Part shown: in pieces, positions 42,455 to 53,741 of the stretch
How the letters are laid out: the number at the start of each line of letters is the position of its first letter
Numbering within the stretch: position 1 is the first letter of the stretch
Notes under the pieces: model-generated
What the model saw: the letters and a program-made list of their open reading frames with translations, nothing else
Database searches by the model: none
Told to the model about the DNA's origin: nothing
Position numbers and translations under genes: made by a program
From: Gautieria morchelliformis
Taxonomy: Eukaryota; Basidiomycota; Agaricomycetes; Gomphales; Gomphaceae
Length of the DNA stretch: 64,000 nt
NCBI GenBank assembly: GCA_015179125.1
Contig: WHVA01000021.1
Location: 1-64,000, forward strand
Reading direction: 5' to 3'

Positions 42455-43226
42455 ATGTCCATCACGGCGAGCCTTTCCAAGCTCAAATCTGAGCCAGAGT
42501 TTCTGAGAATCACGCACGAAGCAACAACTAAGCCCTTGCCATCTCCTGCTCTCACGGCTATCTGGTCGACCCTCTCCTTTCTTAGCGCGTCAAGCCATAC
42601 TCCTGACCAGATTGGTTTTTTTCCACCTTACTTGACTTTGGTGCTCTCGTCGTCGGCACACAACCTCACCTCATTCCCTCCCTCAGAAGGAACGTTCGTC
42701 GAGAACCTCACACGCGCTGCGCACGTGACAAGCACATCACTTTCGTGTTCCAGCGTGCTGGCTGGCTTATCTAGCGAGAGTGATGAGTTTGGAGACGTGG
42801 GTATCTTGCTTCCTCACCTGGGAGCAGACAAAGAAAGAGAAATCGTTAATCTACTGGGACTCGACCACTGGCTCCTCGATGGTGGCAAGGTAAGCCTCTG
42901 AGAGATGACCGCGCCTGAGAATGATGGATCACTAACATAGTCCCCCTGTCGTTTCGGGCATGAAGATCGTAAAATCTGGGGAGATCTCGAATAATATGCC
43001 TTCTGGACTAGCACAAATCCCTCAAACACAAAGAGTTACGGCCCGACCTCAACTTGACGAGCTTACATCACTACTCTCACGGTTGCATGACCCATTTGAA
43101 TTTCGGCTCCAAGGTGGCCAGGGGAACGAGGGAATGGTGATTTGGGTTTTCCTTGGAAAATTAACCTTGGACAAGGAGACAGTGTGGACAGGACTACTTG
43201 GTGCAGGGATATACGCAGATTTTTAA
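42455..43226 (+). CDS. Hypothetical protein, 225 aa, three exons
   Basis: Exons 42455-42889, 42941-42968 and 43012-43226 join in frame across introns of 51 and 43 bp. The product starts MSITASLSKLKSEPEFL, has a Ser/Thr-rich first half, a helical middle (ADKEREIVNLLGLDHWLLD), a short Cys/His piece from the 28-base exon 2 (SPCRFGHED), and a folded-looking C-terminus (LDELTSLLSRLHDPFEFRL, VWTGLLGAGIYADF). No family comes to mind. The splice sites are regular and the codon use fits a host gene, so I take it as real. Confidence 0.6.
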
Positions 43227-43695
43227 GATGACGCAAGCAGCTCTTGGGCATTGTGCCTCACCGGTACCCATGAACGTTCCGATGACGTGGACCATCCAGC
43301 GTTTGGGTAATCTGATAACCGACAGTCGCTTACTGGCATTGAGACTGCATACAGTCTATACATCACCTCACAAGGGTGTACAACATGGTCTGTATTGTAT
43401 ACATCAAACCGAATGCGTATAATCGTACAGGTGGGGTGGCAAGGAGCGGGTGAGACGCGAGGGGTAACATGGCAACGTCAAGCAAAAATCGGTGGCGAAT
43501 CGTTGCGGGGGAAGTAGGAAACGTTGTGGCATGGAGAGATGACGAAATATAATGCGTATAAGCATCGCAAGGGTATAGAAACAGCCTGTCGCGGTGAGTG
43601 ATTTGACTGGGTGAATCTATCAATCAGCCGCGAAATGACGGATATGCGCACCGAACAACATTATTCATGCGCAAAAACTAAGAATGAAACGGGTC
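43227..43695. other. Convergent spacer
   Basis: These bases lie between two stop codons of convergent genes. GTCTATACATCAC and TGTATACATCAAA words recur around 43356 and 43397. No gene is visible. Confidence 0.4.
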
Positions 43696-43956
43696 CTATG
43701 TATCTCCATTCTGCTTGGGCACATTTCGCAGAGCGTAATCGACAGCTTTGATAGCAGCGGCTGTAGCCTCATCTTTGGAGAGGTTGGCAGGGGAAGTTGT
43801 CGGGAAGGGGTCAACTTTTGGTTGTGATTTTTCCGGTCGCTTGCCTTCCTTCTCTCTGGCGAGTTGCCTCTCTCTGGCAATGTTCCACTGCTCGAGGGTG
43901 TACGCAGCGAGTTCACGTGCATACCGTTTCTTGGCCGCCTCGTCTGTCTGAGCCAT
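43696..43956 (-). CDS. Small hypothetical protein, 86 aa
   Basis: I use the ATG at 43956 (MAQTDEAAKKRYARELAAY) because everything upstream in the frame looks like translated 5' leader. The product is a single charged helix (YTLEQWNIARERQLAREKEG), a proline/serine linker and a second helix (SKDEATAAAIKAVDYALRNV). No signal peptide or membrane segment is seen. I do not recognise the family; a small conserved fungal protein is possible. Confidence 0.5.
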   Translation of the reverse strand: MAQTDEAAKKRYARELAAYTLEQWNIARERQLAREKEGKRPEKSQPKVDPFPTTSPANLSKDEATAAAIKAVDYALRNVPKQNGDT

Positions 43957-45081
43957 GGTCAAGCCCGAGTAAGCTTTGTGAAGAATGGCGCTGAAGCTGA
44001 CGGGCAGGGGACCAGAGGCCGCGTGCAAGGATATGAGGGGGTAGCCATTTGCTCGGTCGTCACAATTTAAGCCCAAACTCGCACTCCACGATGACGCATA
44101 TATTATCCGACACTCTGGCCATTCCCGCAATTAGGGTGACCAATCCGGATGGTCACGGTCGCACTGGCGAACTTGCCAATTTTTTTAGCCTTTAACCTTT
44201 CAGCTAAACAAGATAAAGACTCACTTTTTTGCATATTTCGATAGGTTCTCATATTCTGCGACCGTAGGCATGTTTTTTCCTTGATAATCCTGTGCTAAAC
44301 GTTCCATCAGCTGCTAGCAGTGATTGATCCCATAGCTCCTGATACAGTATGTGCGAGGAGAATTAGTGCGCTCTTTACTCCTCGGGCCAGTCTTTACTCG
44401 TTGCCTGGCCAAAGTAGACGCTCTTTTTTTCCGCTACCAGATGTTTCTAGTGTCATGACTGGCACCGTGACCCATGTCCTGATAACGACCTGATATGGCC
44501 TATAGCATTGTCTCGGCGGATCAGATTTATCATTGAGGCACTTATCTGTTAGTACTTCATTAAGCCACTGAAACCTCCCGATCCATAACCACAACTCCAC
44601 CATTTCCTGCCTTCTGTGAGTCATTTGTGAGGTGTTGTGAGTCCTTGTTTACTTCGAACTCGACAAATGGAGATTCCAGCGGATTAATGAGCCATCTTGC
44701 GCGTGCCCCGCTCGCCTTTCGGGAAATATGCAGGCAGGCAGGCAGTTAGCCATGCTGCCTAACACGTTCCATGGCTCTCCCTATTAATTTTAAACCTGTA
44801 GGCAAACCCATCGGAAGCCAGTTCGATAATAGATAAGCAACGTGCTCATGACTATATTTTCTAAATTCTGGCGAGGTGGGCCCGCAACACAGGACCGTAC
44901 CTTGTAAGCGGTGGGTAAAGAGCAAGACGATTAGATCATATACAGCTTCCTGCACGTATCTCTCTGTGGAATCAACCAGCCAAAGCCTCCACTTATCGCT
45001 ATGCAGGATGTCGTTAGAATATAATAATAAGACGAGCGGAACCAAACCCGAACGTTGCGGAAACTCCGCAACACACTCACT
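43957..45081. other. Intergenic region upstream of the histone deacetylase gene
   Basis: About 1.1 kb without a supportable gene. A GCAGGCAGGCAG run lies near 44730. A minus frame at 44746-45156 overlaps the first histone deacetylase exon and has no domain. The promoters of both flanking genes should be here. Confidence 0.5.
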
Positions 45082-47402
45082 ATGTCGAGCACCATGACCC
45101 CCCTCGCTGGGCAATCCAAAAAACGTGTAGTAAGTAGTCAAATTTATTACAATCACAGTGATTGTAAGGGGGCACTCTCAGTGTTACTTTTTCGACTCGG
45201 ATATTGGTGGTTTCCACTATGGCCCTGGTCATCCGTAAGATTTTTTCCACAAGCAGACGACTATACTGATACCACCAGTATATCTTAGAATGAAGCCTAC
45301 CAGGATACGGATGTGTCACTCATTAGTGATGAACTACGGCCTGTACAAAAAGATGGAGATATTTGTATGCACATGCACATCCTGTGAGCCAGTCACGCAT
45401 ACTACCATTTCACCCTCCACAGCGCGCAAAACCCGCCACTAAACGCGAAATGACCCAATTTCACTCTGACGAATACGTCGACTTCCTCAACAAGATTACC
45501 CCAAATAATATGAATCAGTTCGTCAAGGAACAGCATAAATGTGTGGTTCGCCTATTAGAACATGTTGGGACCGGAGGCATTGACCTGTTCCACAATATAG
45601 ACAACGTGGGTGATGACTGTCCGGTTTTTGACGGTCTTTTCGAATACTGTTCTATATCGGCTGGCGGCTCCATGGGTTAGTGGCGCATAACACGCGTCCC
45701 AAGCCGTGTATGCTGAATGTGTCCCGTTATAGAAGGAGCCGCGAGGTTGAGTAGAGATAAATGTGATATTGCAGTCAATTGGGCTGGCGGTCTTCATCAT
45801 GCCAAAAAGGGTGAGGCTAGTGGGTTCTGCTATGTCAATGGTGCTTTATCCTCTTTGATCAATACTGCTCCCTACTAAGAATCACTCCCAGATATTGTAC
45901 TGGGAATATTAGAACTGCTCCGGTTTGCTCTATATGGCGCTGAATCATATGCTGCTGCTGAAAACATCTAGGTACCACAATCGCGTGTTATACATTGACA
46001 TAGACTGTCATCACGGCGATGGCGTTGAAGAAGCTTTCTACACCACAGATCGTGTAATGACAGTCAGCTTCCATAAGTACGGAGAGTACTTTCCCGGTAC
46101 TGGTGACTTGCGGGTTGGTGACTTCATGTCTCCTCGCGTTCCAATCTAATACCCATCCCAGGATACTGGGATTAGCAAAGGAAAAGCATATTCGTGCAAT
46201 ATCCCTCTCCGGGATGGTATCACGGATGAAAACTACCGTCAAATCTTCCAACCGGTAGGAGTGTACCATGGCATTTTTATGATGAGCTAATGACAGTTGT
46301 TTGTAGATTATCACACAGGTCATGCAATCATACAACCCATCTGCTGTTGTGTTGCAGTGCGGGACTGATTCCCTTTCCGGAGATAAATTAGGCTGTCTCA
46401 ATCTTTCCATGCGGGGTAATCGATGAATCGATCATGCGTATGATCATTGGACTAAGCACTATACAGGGCATGCGGACTGTGTGAAATTTGTTCAATCGTT
46501 CAACTTGCCATTACTACTTCTGGGAGGCGGGGGTTATACCATGCGGAACGTAAGCCGCGCATGGGCTTTTGAAACCGGGCTCGCAGTAGGTGTTGACCTT
46601 GGAAGCGGTACGACATTTTTGGATGCCATTAGACCTTTTGACGCATTATTTGTCTAGAAATCCCCGTGAACGAGTATTATGAGTACTTTGGACCAGATTA
46701 TAAGTTGGATGTACGGTCATCCAACATGGAAGACTTTAACAATCCGGAATACTTAGAGCGTGTAAAAACCATTGTTCTACAAAACTTGAAAGACCTAGGC
46801 GGCCCGCCCAGCGTACAAATGATGGGTGGGTTCCACTGGAGACACTGCAAAAACAATCAAATTTGCTGATTCGCAAGGACTCTATAGCCGTGCCAAGATT
46901 ACCGCATGACACTGAGGATCGAAATGAAGATGAAGACCTGGTTGATGCAGACGAAAGGAGACCACGTCAGTATCGGTCCCTTTTCTGGTTTGCAGTACTT
47001 GACTATTCCTCAGAGGTGTTACGCGACAACCGCATCCAGCCAGATATAGAAATATCAGACTCTGAGGACGAAGGGACGGGCGGAAGGAGGCATCGCAAGG
47101 ATCGGAAGTTGACGCATCCAAATCTGGACCACGAGCTAATGGTACCACCCGTTGCCGTGGCAAGATCGGAAGGTGCAACCCTCTCCAGTACTGGGCGGGA
47201 TACCCAGGAGGCTGCTATCGAGAATGGAGAGCTCTCCAGGGGAGACGCGACGCCGCAGGAAGCAACAGAGCCTCCGCTATCTCCTTCTGCCACAGCCCCA
47301 GGTCTATCAATGAACGCCTTTGGAAGGCCAAAAATGACAGCGGCGGCTGTTGGTGCCAACGAGGACATGGATGTCGACGACTCCATGCCACCTGAGACTT
47401 AG
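45082..47402 (+). CDS. RPD3: Class I (Rpd3-type) histone deacetylase
   Basis: Fourteen exons join in frame to 542 residues: 45082-45129, 45182-45234, 45289-45364, 45423-45540, 45601-45675, 45733-45840, 45892-45922, 45972-46113, 46162-46254, 46307-46415, 46467-46607, 46658-46825, 46888-46965, 47014-47402. Family motifs: [49 protein letters not shown] with the catalytic His pair, [17 protein letters not shown] with zinc ligands, [15 protein letters not shown] and [14 protein letters not shown]. The C-terminal 150 residues are acidic and disordered ([12 protein letters not shown]), as in Rpd3. Family role: removes acetyl groups from histone tails in Sin3-type complexes to repress transcription. 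All introns are 48-62 bp. The protein ends 91 bases from the convergent XPA stop. Confidence 0.93.
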
Positions 47403-47493
47403 CGCACCGCAGACGACGACTAACAGGTGATTAATACCCCGAGGAACTCGGCCTAAACTGTATCCTTTCATCCAGATGTATTGTACAATCTAC

Positions 47494-48618
47494 TCACAGT
47501 TCCTCTACTTCGATCTCGAAACCGCACTCACTACATGTCTGCTTTCCTACGCCGTTGTCCCCCACCTCGGGCACTCCGAAAGTATGCTGATGATCTGCAT
47601 CTCGACGACGTTGCCAAACTGTTTCCCTGGTTCGTCTTCGTAGCTCTCTGAGGCCTTGCTCAAATTTCTTTCCTCGCTTACGCTTTTTCTCGCTCTCTCG
47701 TCGGTCGTATTCTGCATCGAGAGCTTCTGGGGTGCCCCACTTGCGCCAGGCAAAGGCCTCCACTTGCATTCGTAGATATAGCATCATGTTGGAATAAGTG
47801 CTATGATGCGGATTGGCTTTGAGCATGTGCGGAAGAAGTTCTTCGTCGCGTAGTTCGGCTGGACCTTCATAAGTAACAAGCCACAAGCCATAATCCGTAC
47901 AACACACGGTCAGTCAGAAGATAATCCTGGAAATACTGTTCGAGTGCATATGGCAAATTGGATGAATGCCACATACCTGCTTGCATTCTGTCTTTGTTAG
48001 GAGACTGTACTTTTCAGGCATCTCCTGCTTGCATTTGTGGCACACTAGACAACCAAAGACCTTCTTATATTGGTGATCAATGTCGACGGACTGACATTCG
48101 TTGCACTTAGGATTCAAACTGTTGTCGAGAAAGAACGCTGTTGTAGAGTATCAGAATTGGTTATGCTGCTGGTAATCACACGTACGAGGCTCTAGATTAG
48201 CCATTGCTCTCTCCCGCTCCCTCTGTCTCTCCCGTATGCGCTGATCTTCGTTGACCTCTTTGTCGTCCTCGACCAAGAACCCCCCTTTGGAATTGACCAT
48301 TTTACTGAGATCATATTCAAAGTACTTGCCCAGGCGAGAATCACGTTTCAAGGGCTTCGATGTTGTGGGAGAGGTGGAGGACGCAGGAATGACATCAAGA
48401 GGTCGCTTATTGTTAGAATTTGTTTGCTGCGAAGAGGACGACGCAGCATCCGATGCCCGCTGTCTTGCCTTTGCTGCAAAGGATCAGTATACCAAATTGA
48501 GCAAAATAAAGAACCCACCTTTGAGACGATTGATTTCAACCTTCTTCACTTGCTCCGGCGTGAGGTGCAGCTGTAATGGGCTCGAGGCCTGTGGAGGGGT
48601 TGTGAGACTGCCAGTCAT
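47494..48618 (-). CDS. RAD14: DNA repair protein XPA/Rad14
   Basis: Five exons (48618-48519, 48473-48186, 48137-47977, 47926-47908, 47864-47494) give 312 residues. The C4 zinc finger is [19 protein letters not shown] followed by LVCHKCK. After it come DYLLTD (on a 19-base exon), [38 protein letters not shown] and a basic helix ([20 protein letters not shown]). These are the DNA-binding marks of XPA. Family role: XPA verifies damage and assembles the nucleotide excision repair complex with RPA and TFIIH. The N-terminus contains [20 protein letters not shown], the usual nuclear/RPA-binding helix. Introns are 43-50 bp. Confidence 0.92.
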
Positions 48619-49627
48619 GGCTAAGCAATATATTGAGCTCCTGTTACGTAAGGCGCGCGTGTGTCACGATTTTGAGTCATCACGTGCTTCGCTAAGTACT
48701 CTCCCAAATTTCATCTCCAGTCAAATTTCATCTCCAGTCCATTTGGACAGCCTCAGTGCAGGTCGGAGCTGAGACTGGGCGAGACTCGGACTGGCATGAA
48801 CACATCTCTACCACCCTTCAGGTGGAGCAGCTGGACAACACAGGGGCGAGTAATGTCTGGGGGTGTTCAATATTGTGTGTTCAACGAAATCAGTGGACCC
48901 ATCCTTATGCACTTCATGCAGTTGGATCCTTAACATTCGTAATCTGCGTTTGCTTCTTGGCATGCCTACTAATTAGATAAATCTCAGACGCGTTCTCGTC
49001 GTGTCACGCTACTAGTGATTGTGCTACATATACAACTGCACCGACCCCAATGCACTGGTGCAACCTACACTCGCACTAGCTCGCTCAAGTGTGCTATGTA
49101 CTAGATCTGACTCATCCTTGCCTCAATGTGAATGCGCTTCGCGCAGCGTTGGTAACCATCCCACGACGTCCTCGACGCGACGCTGCCACATCGTCTTCCT
49201 GGTGCTGCTCCCTCCTCCAGCACAGCCGGATGAACCCGATCATCGTCCGAACCATGCGCCATGCAACCGCCGCCGCCCGTCTTCAATACGGTAACGCATT
49301 GCCGACTCAACATCCTCCTTGCGCTGATTACTGTACATCCACCCCTTTCTTCTGAAGCATCTGAACAATCGCGTTGAAACAACACCGCATTACTCTCCAA
49401 ATACCAAATATCATCTTGCCAAGGGAGGTCAAGCATGCATTATTGTTGGCGGGGGATGAGCGTGCTTTACGGGACGAGCGCGTGGTCCAGATCGTACTTA
49501 GTTCTGTCGTTGGGAGCTTGGCGTTTCCGTGTACCATGTTGACAAGTGTGCGCCCGACAACATTACGAGTATGCTCGGCCGTTTGCACAATAATTGAATC
49601 CGCGCCAAATGTTCACTTCGCGCCAAA
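48619..49627. other. Intergenic region between XPA and the CACTA-like element
   Basis: No gene can be supported. A 17-base word (CAAATTTCATCTCCAGT) is tandemly duplicated at about 48706-48740. Near the transposon edge the sequence has two GCGCCAAAT words (49598-49631) that resemble E2F sites; similar words lie beyond the other end of the transposon. Confidence 0.45.
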
Positions 49628-49631
49628 TATA

Positions 49632-50100
49632 CACTGTGGATAGCGAATCCATTGAAACCTAGTGGGTTTACCCATGGTGTTTCTGTTTTCAGTGGGTACA
49701 TCATTGAAACAGCCCCCATTGAAACAAACCAATGAAATTTGAGCTTACCGGGTTTCCTAGAAAAAACCAATGAAATTATTCAAGTGGTTGGACCAGTAGA
49801 ATTTTCAGTGGCTTTGTCACTTAGTTTCCGTGCCATAGGAACTACATATTCAATGTAATTATCATGAGAATTTCAGTGCTCGAAGGCCTGGATTGCCGTT
49901 GTTCGCACACTTAAAAATTTTCAAGATAGCTCATGGAGCACTCAGTGAAATCCAGTGAATTAATATATATATTTCTGGGCAAATATACTGAAGTTTCCAT
50001 ATATGTATCAATGAATTTCCATGCTTGAGGTGCCGGAATGCTACTGCGGCCCCAAGTGACAACTGCTTTTGGGATACAGCACTAAGTATAGACTCTAAGT
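49632..50100. repeat. Left terminal inverted repeat and subterminal repeats of the CACTA-like element
   Basis: After the CACTGTGG end come repeated short words: CCATTGAAAC, TTTTCAGTGG, CATTGAAACAG, CCAATGAAA, TTTCAGTG, CTCAGTGAAATCCAGTG. They occur in both orientations within 450 bases. Similar words fill the right end. In CACTA elements such subterminal repeats are transposase-binding sites. Confidence 0.7.
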
Positions 50101-50116
50101 GAAAAAACTCCTACTA

Positions 50117-53100
50117 CTAGTCCGCCTCCATTCCATCCCCGCCCAGATCATCTTCGAACACAGTCCGCACGTAGTTGCCACTTTGATCGATGATGCCCCA
50201 CTGTGAGTCACTCACGCGGACCTGACCTACGGCACATTGAATGGCATTAAGGTTGATGAATATAGACGGGTTTGTCCTCTCATAGGACACTACGGACGTG
50301 GCAGCGTCTCCACCCGGGGGGTTGCTTTGGCAAGTGTGAATGAGTGCTATCAAGTAAGTTGTTTCCCGATCAAGTCCTATGGCGCGGGATGGAGGTAGAG
50401 TACACCTGAGCGCAAATTCAAACTGCCCGTAGAAAATTTGAGCTTCATATTCTGGTAGACGGCGCCGATTTTGAGTGTTCTTGTCAACGAGAAGTGTATA
50501 CTAGCATAGGCCTAGCTGAGTGAAAGAAACTATGCCAGGAGAAATAGTACCAACACACCTTAATGAATGAATTATCCCGAGCATCAGAGGGCAAATTGCT
50601 ACTGCCACGAATGACATTGCCACCGTCCCCAATCCGCACTTTACCCCACCGTGTCATTTCTTCAGGTAAGATCTGCTTAACAGTGCTGACAGTGCAATTG
50701 AATGTTGTGCTGAAGAACACGGCCACCTTCTTCAGTATGACAGTGTCCGGCCGATACCATGTTTGCTTGGGCCAGCGTAGGTAGAGACTGGGATCTACCC
50801 AAAATGGGATACATTAGACCAGTGGTATCGCTGTCAACAGAGCACCCGTACAGTCTGCAATGACCTCCTCTTGCCCAGACATCCCACTTTCCAGCTTCTC
50901 GAGTCGAAGCACATTCGAAAGTAGGTATCGAGCCGTTATTTGTGCCAGCTGGCTCAGCTGGAGTATGCGCTTGTTAAGGCACGCATATGGCCTACGTTTG
51001 GACTTGATTGCTGGCATAAGCAGGCCACAGAAGTGTTCCATCACAAATGACCAGTTGACCCATACTGGGCCGGTGCGTTCAATGTCGTCTGGGATGTGAA
51101 GGAGCGCATGCAACGTAATGCGACACGCAGTAAGTCGCTCCTCGCGGTATTGGTAATAGAGCCTATATTCAGCACTATATACCTTTAGTATTTGTAGCTT
51201 CGAAATAGACACATGACTTACTTCTCGAATTCTTCTACATAGTCAATAATCCTGACACATAATGCTGGGAGCTCTGCCCTTTTGATATCAAATTGAAGCA
51301 CAATCTTGATGATTTCCACGAGTTTCATCATGTGCACATACTTGTTCTTGCGAAACCAATTATGCAGGAGGTGAGGGGCAAGAAAAAGAAACCAGAAGGA
51401 CCATGCCTCAGCCGTGAAGAGGTGCAAGTCCACGTCGATGTTTTGGAGTGTCGAGACAAATGCGGACGGGATAGTCTTAACAGCCGCCACTGTTTCTAAC
51501 CCGATTTTTTCCCAGACAGACTTGGCAAGCAAGTATTCACCTGTCCCCTCATCAAGAGGGGTCGCATGTTTACCTTTCCCAAATTTCCCCTTTCATAGAA
51601 GCACAAGGTTCGGGATGTGATTCTCGAAGAGGAGATGCATCCCTTCGAATGGGAAGCTGGCAGTTCAAGACATGGAAGGGAATTGGAATAGAACCGAATC
51701 ACCATTGAGTCCGTAGAGCCGGCCACGTCTATCATGTTCTGTCTTAGTAGGGGCAGACCTGATTTCTAGGAGTTGCCTGGGTATTTCTTCATCGGTGCGC
51801 ATGGGGAGGTTATGCGGATCCCATTCCAACCCTGCACGTGCTTGTGGGGTTCCTATCGGAGGTCGCAGCGGGACATAGTAATTTGTTTTCTTGGCTATTA
51901 CGTGCCGGAATCCCTGTATGCGACAGAGGCGACAAGGAGAGAAGGCGTTTGGGCCCTTCATGCATGATGTGTATCATATGGCAAGCATATCACCTGAGTT
52001 AACGATGCAATATGCTCTCATCGGAAACATCGATTCACTCAGGGCATCGAACGTCCGGACTCCAACAGCTAGCCATTTGAATTGTTGTGTCGTAGGGTGC
52101 AGGAATCAATTAAAATGTTTGGGAGCATTTGGCCCTCCAATGATGAATAGGGGCATCACATACTCAATGTGGGTTCAGAGCTCAGGAGAAAAGGCATAGA
52201 TGATGGCAATGAAGGGCCACACAGTGGCGTTTCCTTTGTGAGCACGCTTGAATATCTGTATGCCGTTGCCTAAGATTCCGATTGGTATGTCATGCCAGTC
52301 CTCAAAGAAGCAATGCTCATACTCGATGCCATCGATGACAACTCGCTTCTTGAGTAGGCTCTTATAGTGGGAGCCATCGAAGACATCGCTGATATATTCG
52401 TTAGAGGTGTCACGCACAGTTCGATAACGAAGGTTCTTGACAAACTCCTTGTTCTGGAACAATGCTTGGAGACGGAAGACCAGAGGAATGGTCTCAAAAA
52501 GCGCCTGGGGCTTGCCGTTAGGGGAGAAGCGAGGCTGGGCACAGTATGGACAGGCCTGTTGGTCAGTGTGTTCGTCCGCATATGCGCAACAGTTTTGGGG
52601 GCAGCAGTTGGTAAGGATTGGTTGTATTCCCGATAGTATTGCCATTCTCCTGTGTAGCACATACAGTGACTGCAGTTTGATTTTCTCGGAGTATGCAGCA
52701 CGAAAATGTTCATGGAAGCGTCGTGTGAGATGGAAAGTGAGCCGCAATGCGAACATCTTGATGTTATCGATATCTTCAGGTGTCAAAATATTCTGCACTA
52801 CATTGATACACTTAGTGACTAGTCTAACGGTGCCATTCAAAGAAGTCAGGACGTACTTTGCAAGTTCTTGCCGACATCCAGAGCATCCTCATGCCATTGT
52901 TCCAATAACTCTGCCACTTCCTCAGCATTCAGGTCTTCATCCTCATCATCATCCCAGCCCTCGCTAGTATCTTCTTCGTCGATGCCGTGAGAGTTGTCAC
53001 CATCGCTGCTGGGGTCCGAGGAACTGTTCTCCAAGTCACTCGGATACTGAATCAAGTCGTCCTGATGGGACTCGGGTTCATCATGGGGTTGACCTATAGG

Positions 53101-53247
53101 TTCTGAAGGAAACTGGAAGGGATCCGATGGTGTATCGACAGTATCATGGGTGGACTTAGATGGGGGGCCTTCTGCAGATGGTCCAGCGGTCACAGGATTA
53201 GCCCCAGCTTGCCGACCATCTACACCTTCAAGAAACAAAGGTTTCAT
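50117..53247 (-). pseudogene. Tnp2-family transposase of the CACTA-like element, decayed
   Basis: Minus-strand exons follow the basidiomycete Tnp2 transposase order. An acidic N-terminus (to 52860) leads to LRLTFHLTRRFHEHFRAAY, AILSGIQPILTNCCPQNCCAY, ACPYCAQPRFSPNGKPQALF, ISDVFDGSHYKSLLKKRVVI, CMKGPNAFSPCRLCRIQGFR and AEAWSFWFLFLAPHLLHNWF. Then ITLHALLHIPDDIERTGPVW and AIKSKRRPYACLNKRILQLS, then MTRWGKVRIGDGGN, ending at 50117. Introns with good sites are visible (for example about 52790-52855 and 51180-51225). Three in-frame TGA codons lie at about 51970-52190, where the family reads arginine or other residues, so this copy is probably inactive. The exact start is not certain. Confidence 0.85.
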
Positions 53248-53741
53248 GTCAATATTTACAACCGTACTTACAATAAATTAGTACGAACCTTGGGCGATCG
53301 CTCATGACCCGGTTCGTCCAGCTTTTTTCTATTTCATGTCTTCTTATGGTAATTCCGCAATGTGTATTAAGCAAGATCGACCCGGACTTGCCCATTTTTG
53401 TGAGCATATGGTCGCAGAAGTATATCATAGCCTCTGATGCACCTCATAAATAATATGCCGTAGCGATCTTGCAAGCCATTGATGGCTTCTTCCGTCTGTG
53501 CTTGCGAGCTTGAATCTCTGATATCATCTTCTTGCAGCAAGGGATAGAACCTGAGGCATGTTGGGGATACACAGGCAGAGAAACCGCAACAACACGGCCG
53601 GAATGCAAGTCGTCACGTGACCTTGCAAATCGCATGTAGGCGCCTAGGCACGCGTTTGTGCACGTGCACAAATGACCTCGCGTTTTCTTATATCATCCTT
53701 TCTCACACCTTCTTCCCCGTCTCTCATACTCACTCTCAGAG
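53248..53741. promoter_or_regulatory. Shared divergent promoter region of the CACTA-like element
   Basis: The 494-bp gap lies between the transposase start (minus) and the companion gene start (plus), so it should hold both promoters. A further transposase 5' exon may lie here (minus frame near 53280-53410, with CGITIRRHEIEKSW). No TATA box stands out. CACGTG-like words (CACGTGACC, GCACGTGCAC) occur at about 53614 and 53659. Confidence 0.45.

Noticed and set aside
44746-45156. 136-codon minus frame upstream of the histone deacetylase
   Set aside because: It overlaps the first deacetylase exon, has no recognisable domain and no splice or start context in its favour.
45289-45364. Start of the histone deacetylase at the in-frame Met of 45290
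   Set aside because: Upstream exons at 45082 and 45182 splice in frame and supply the conserved [17 protein letters not shown] segment, so the gene starts at 45082.
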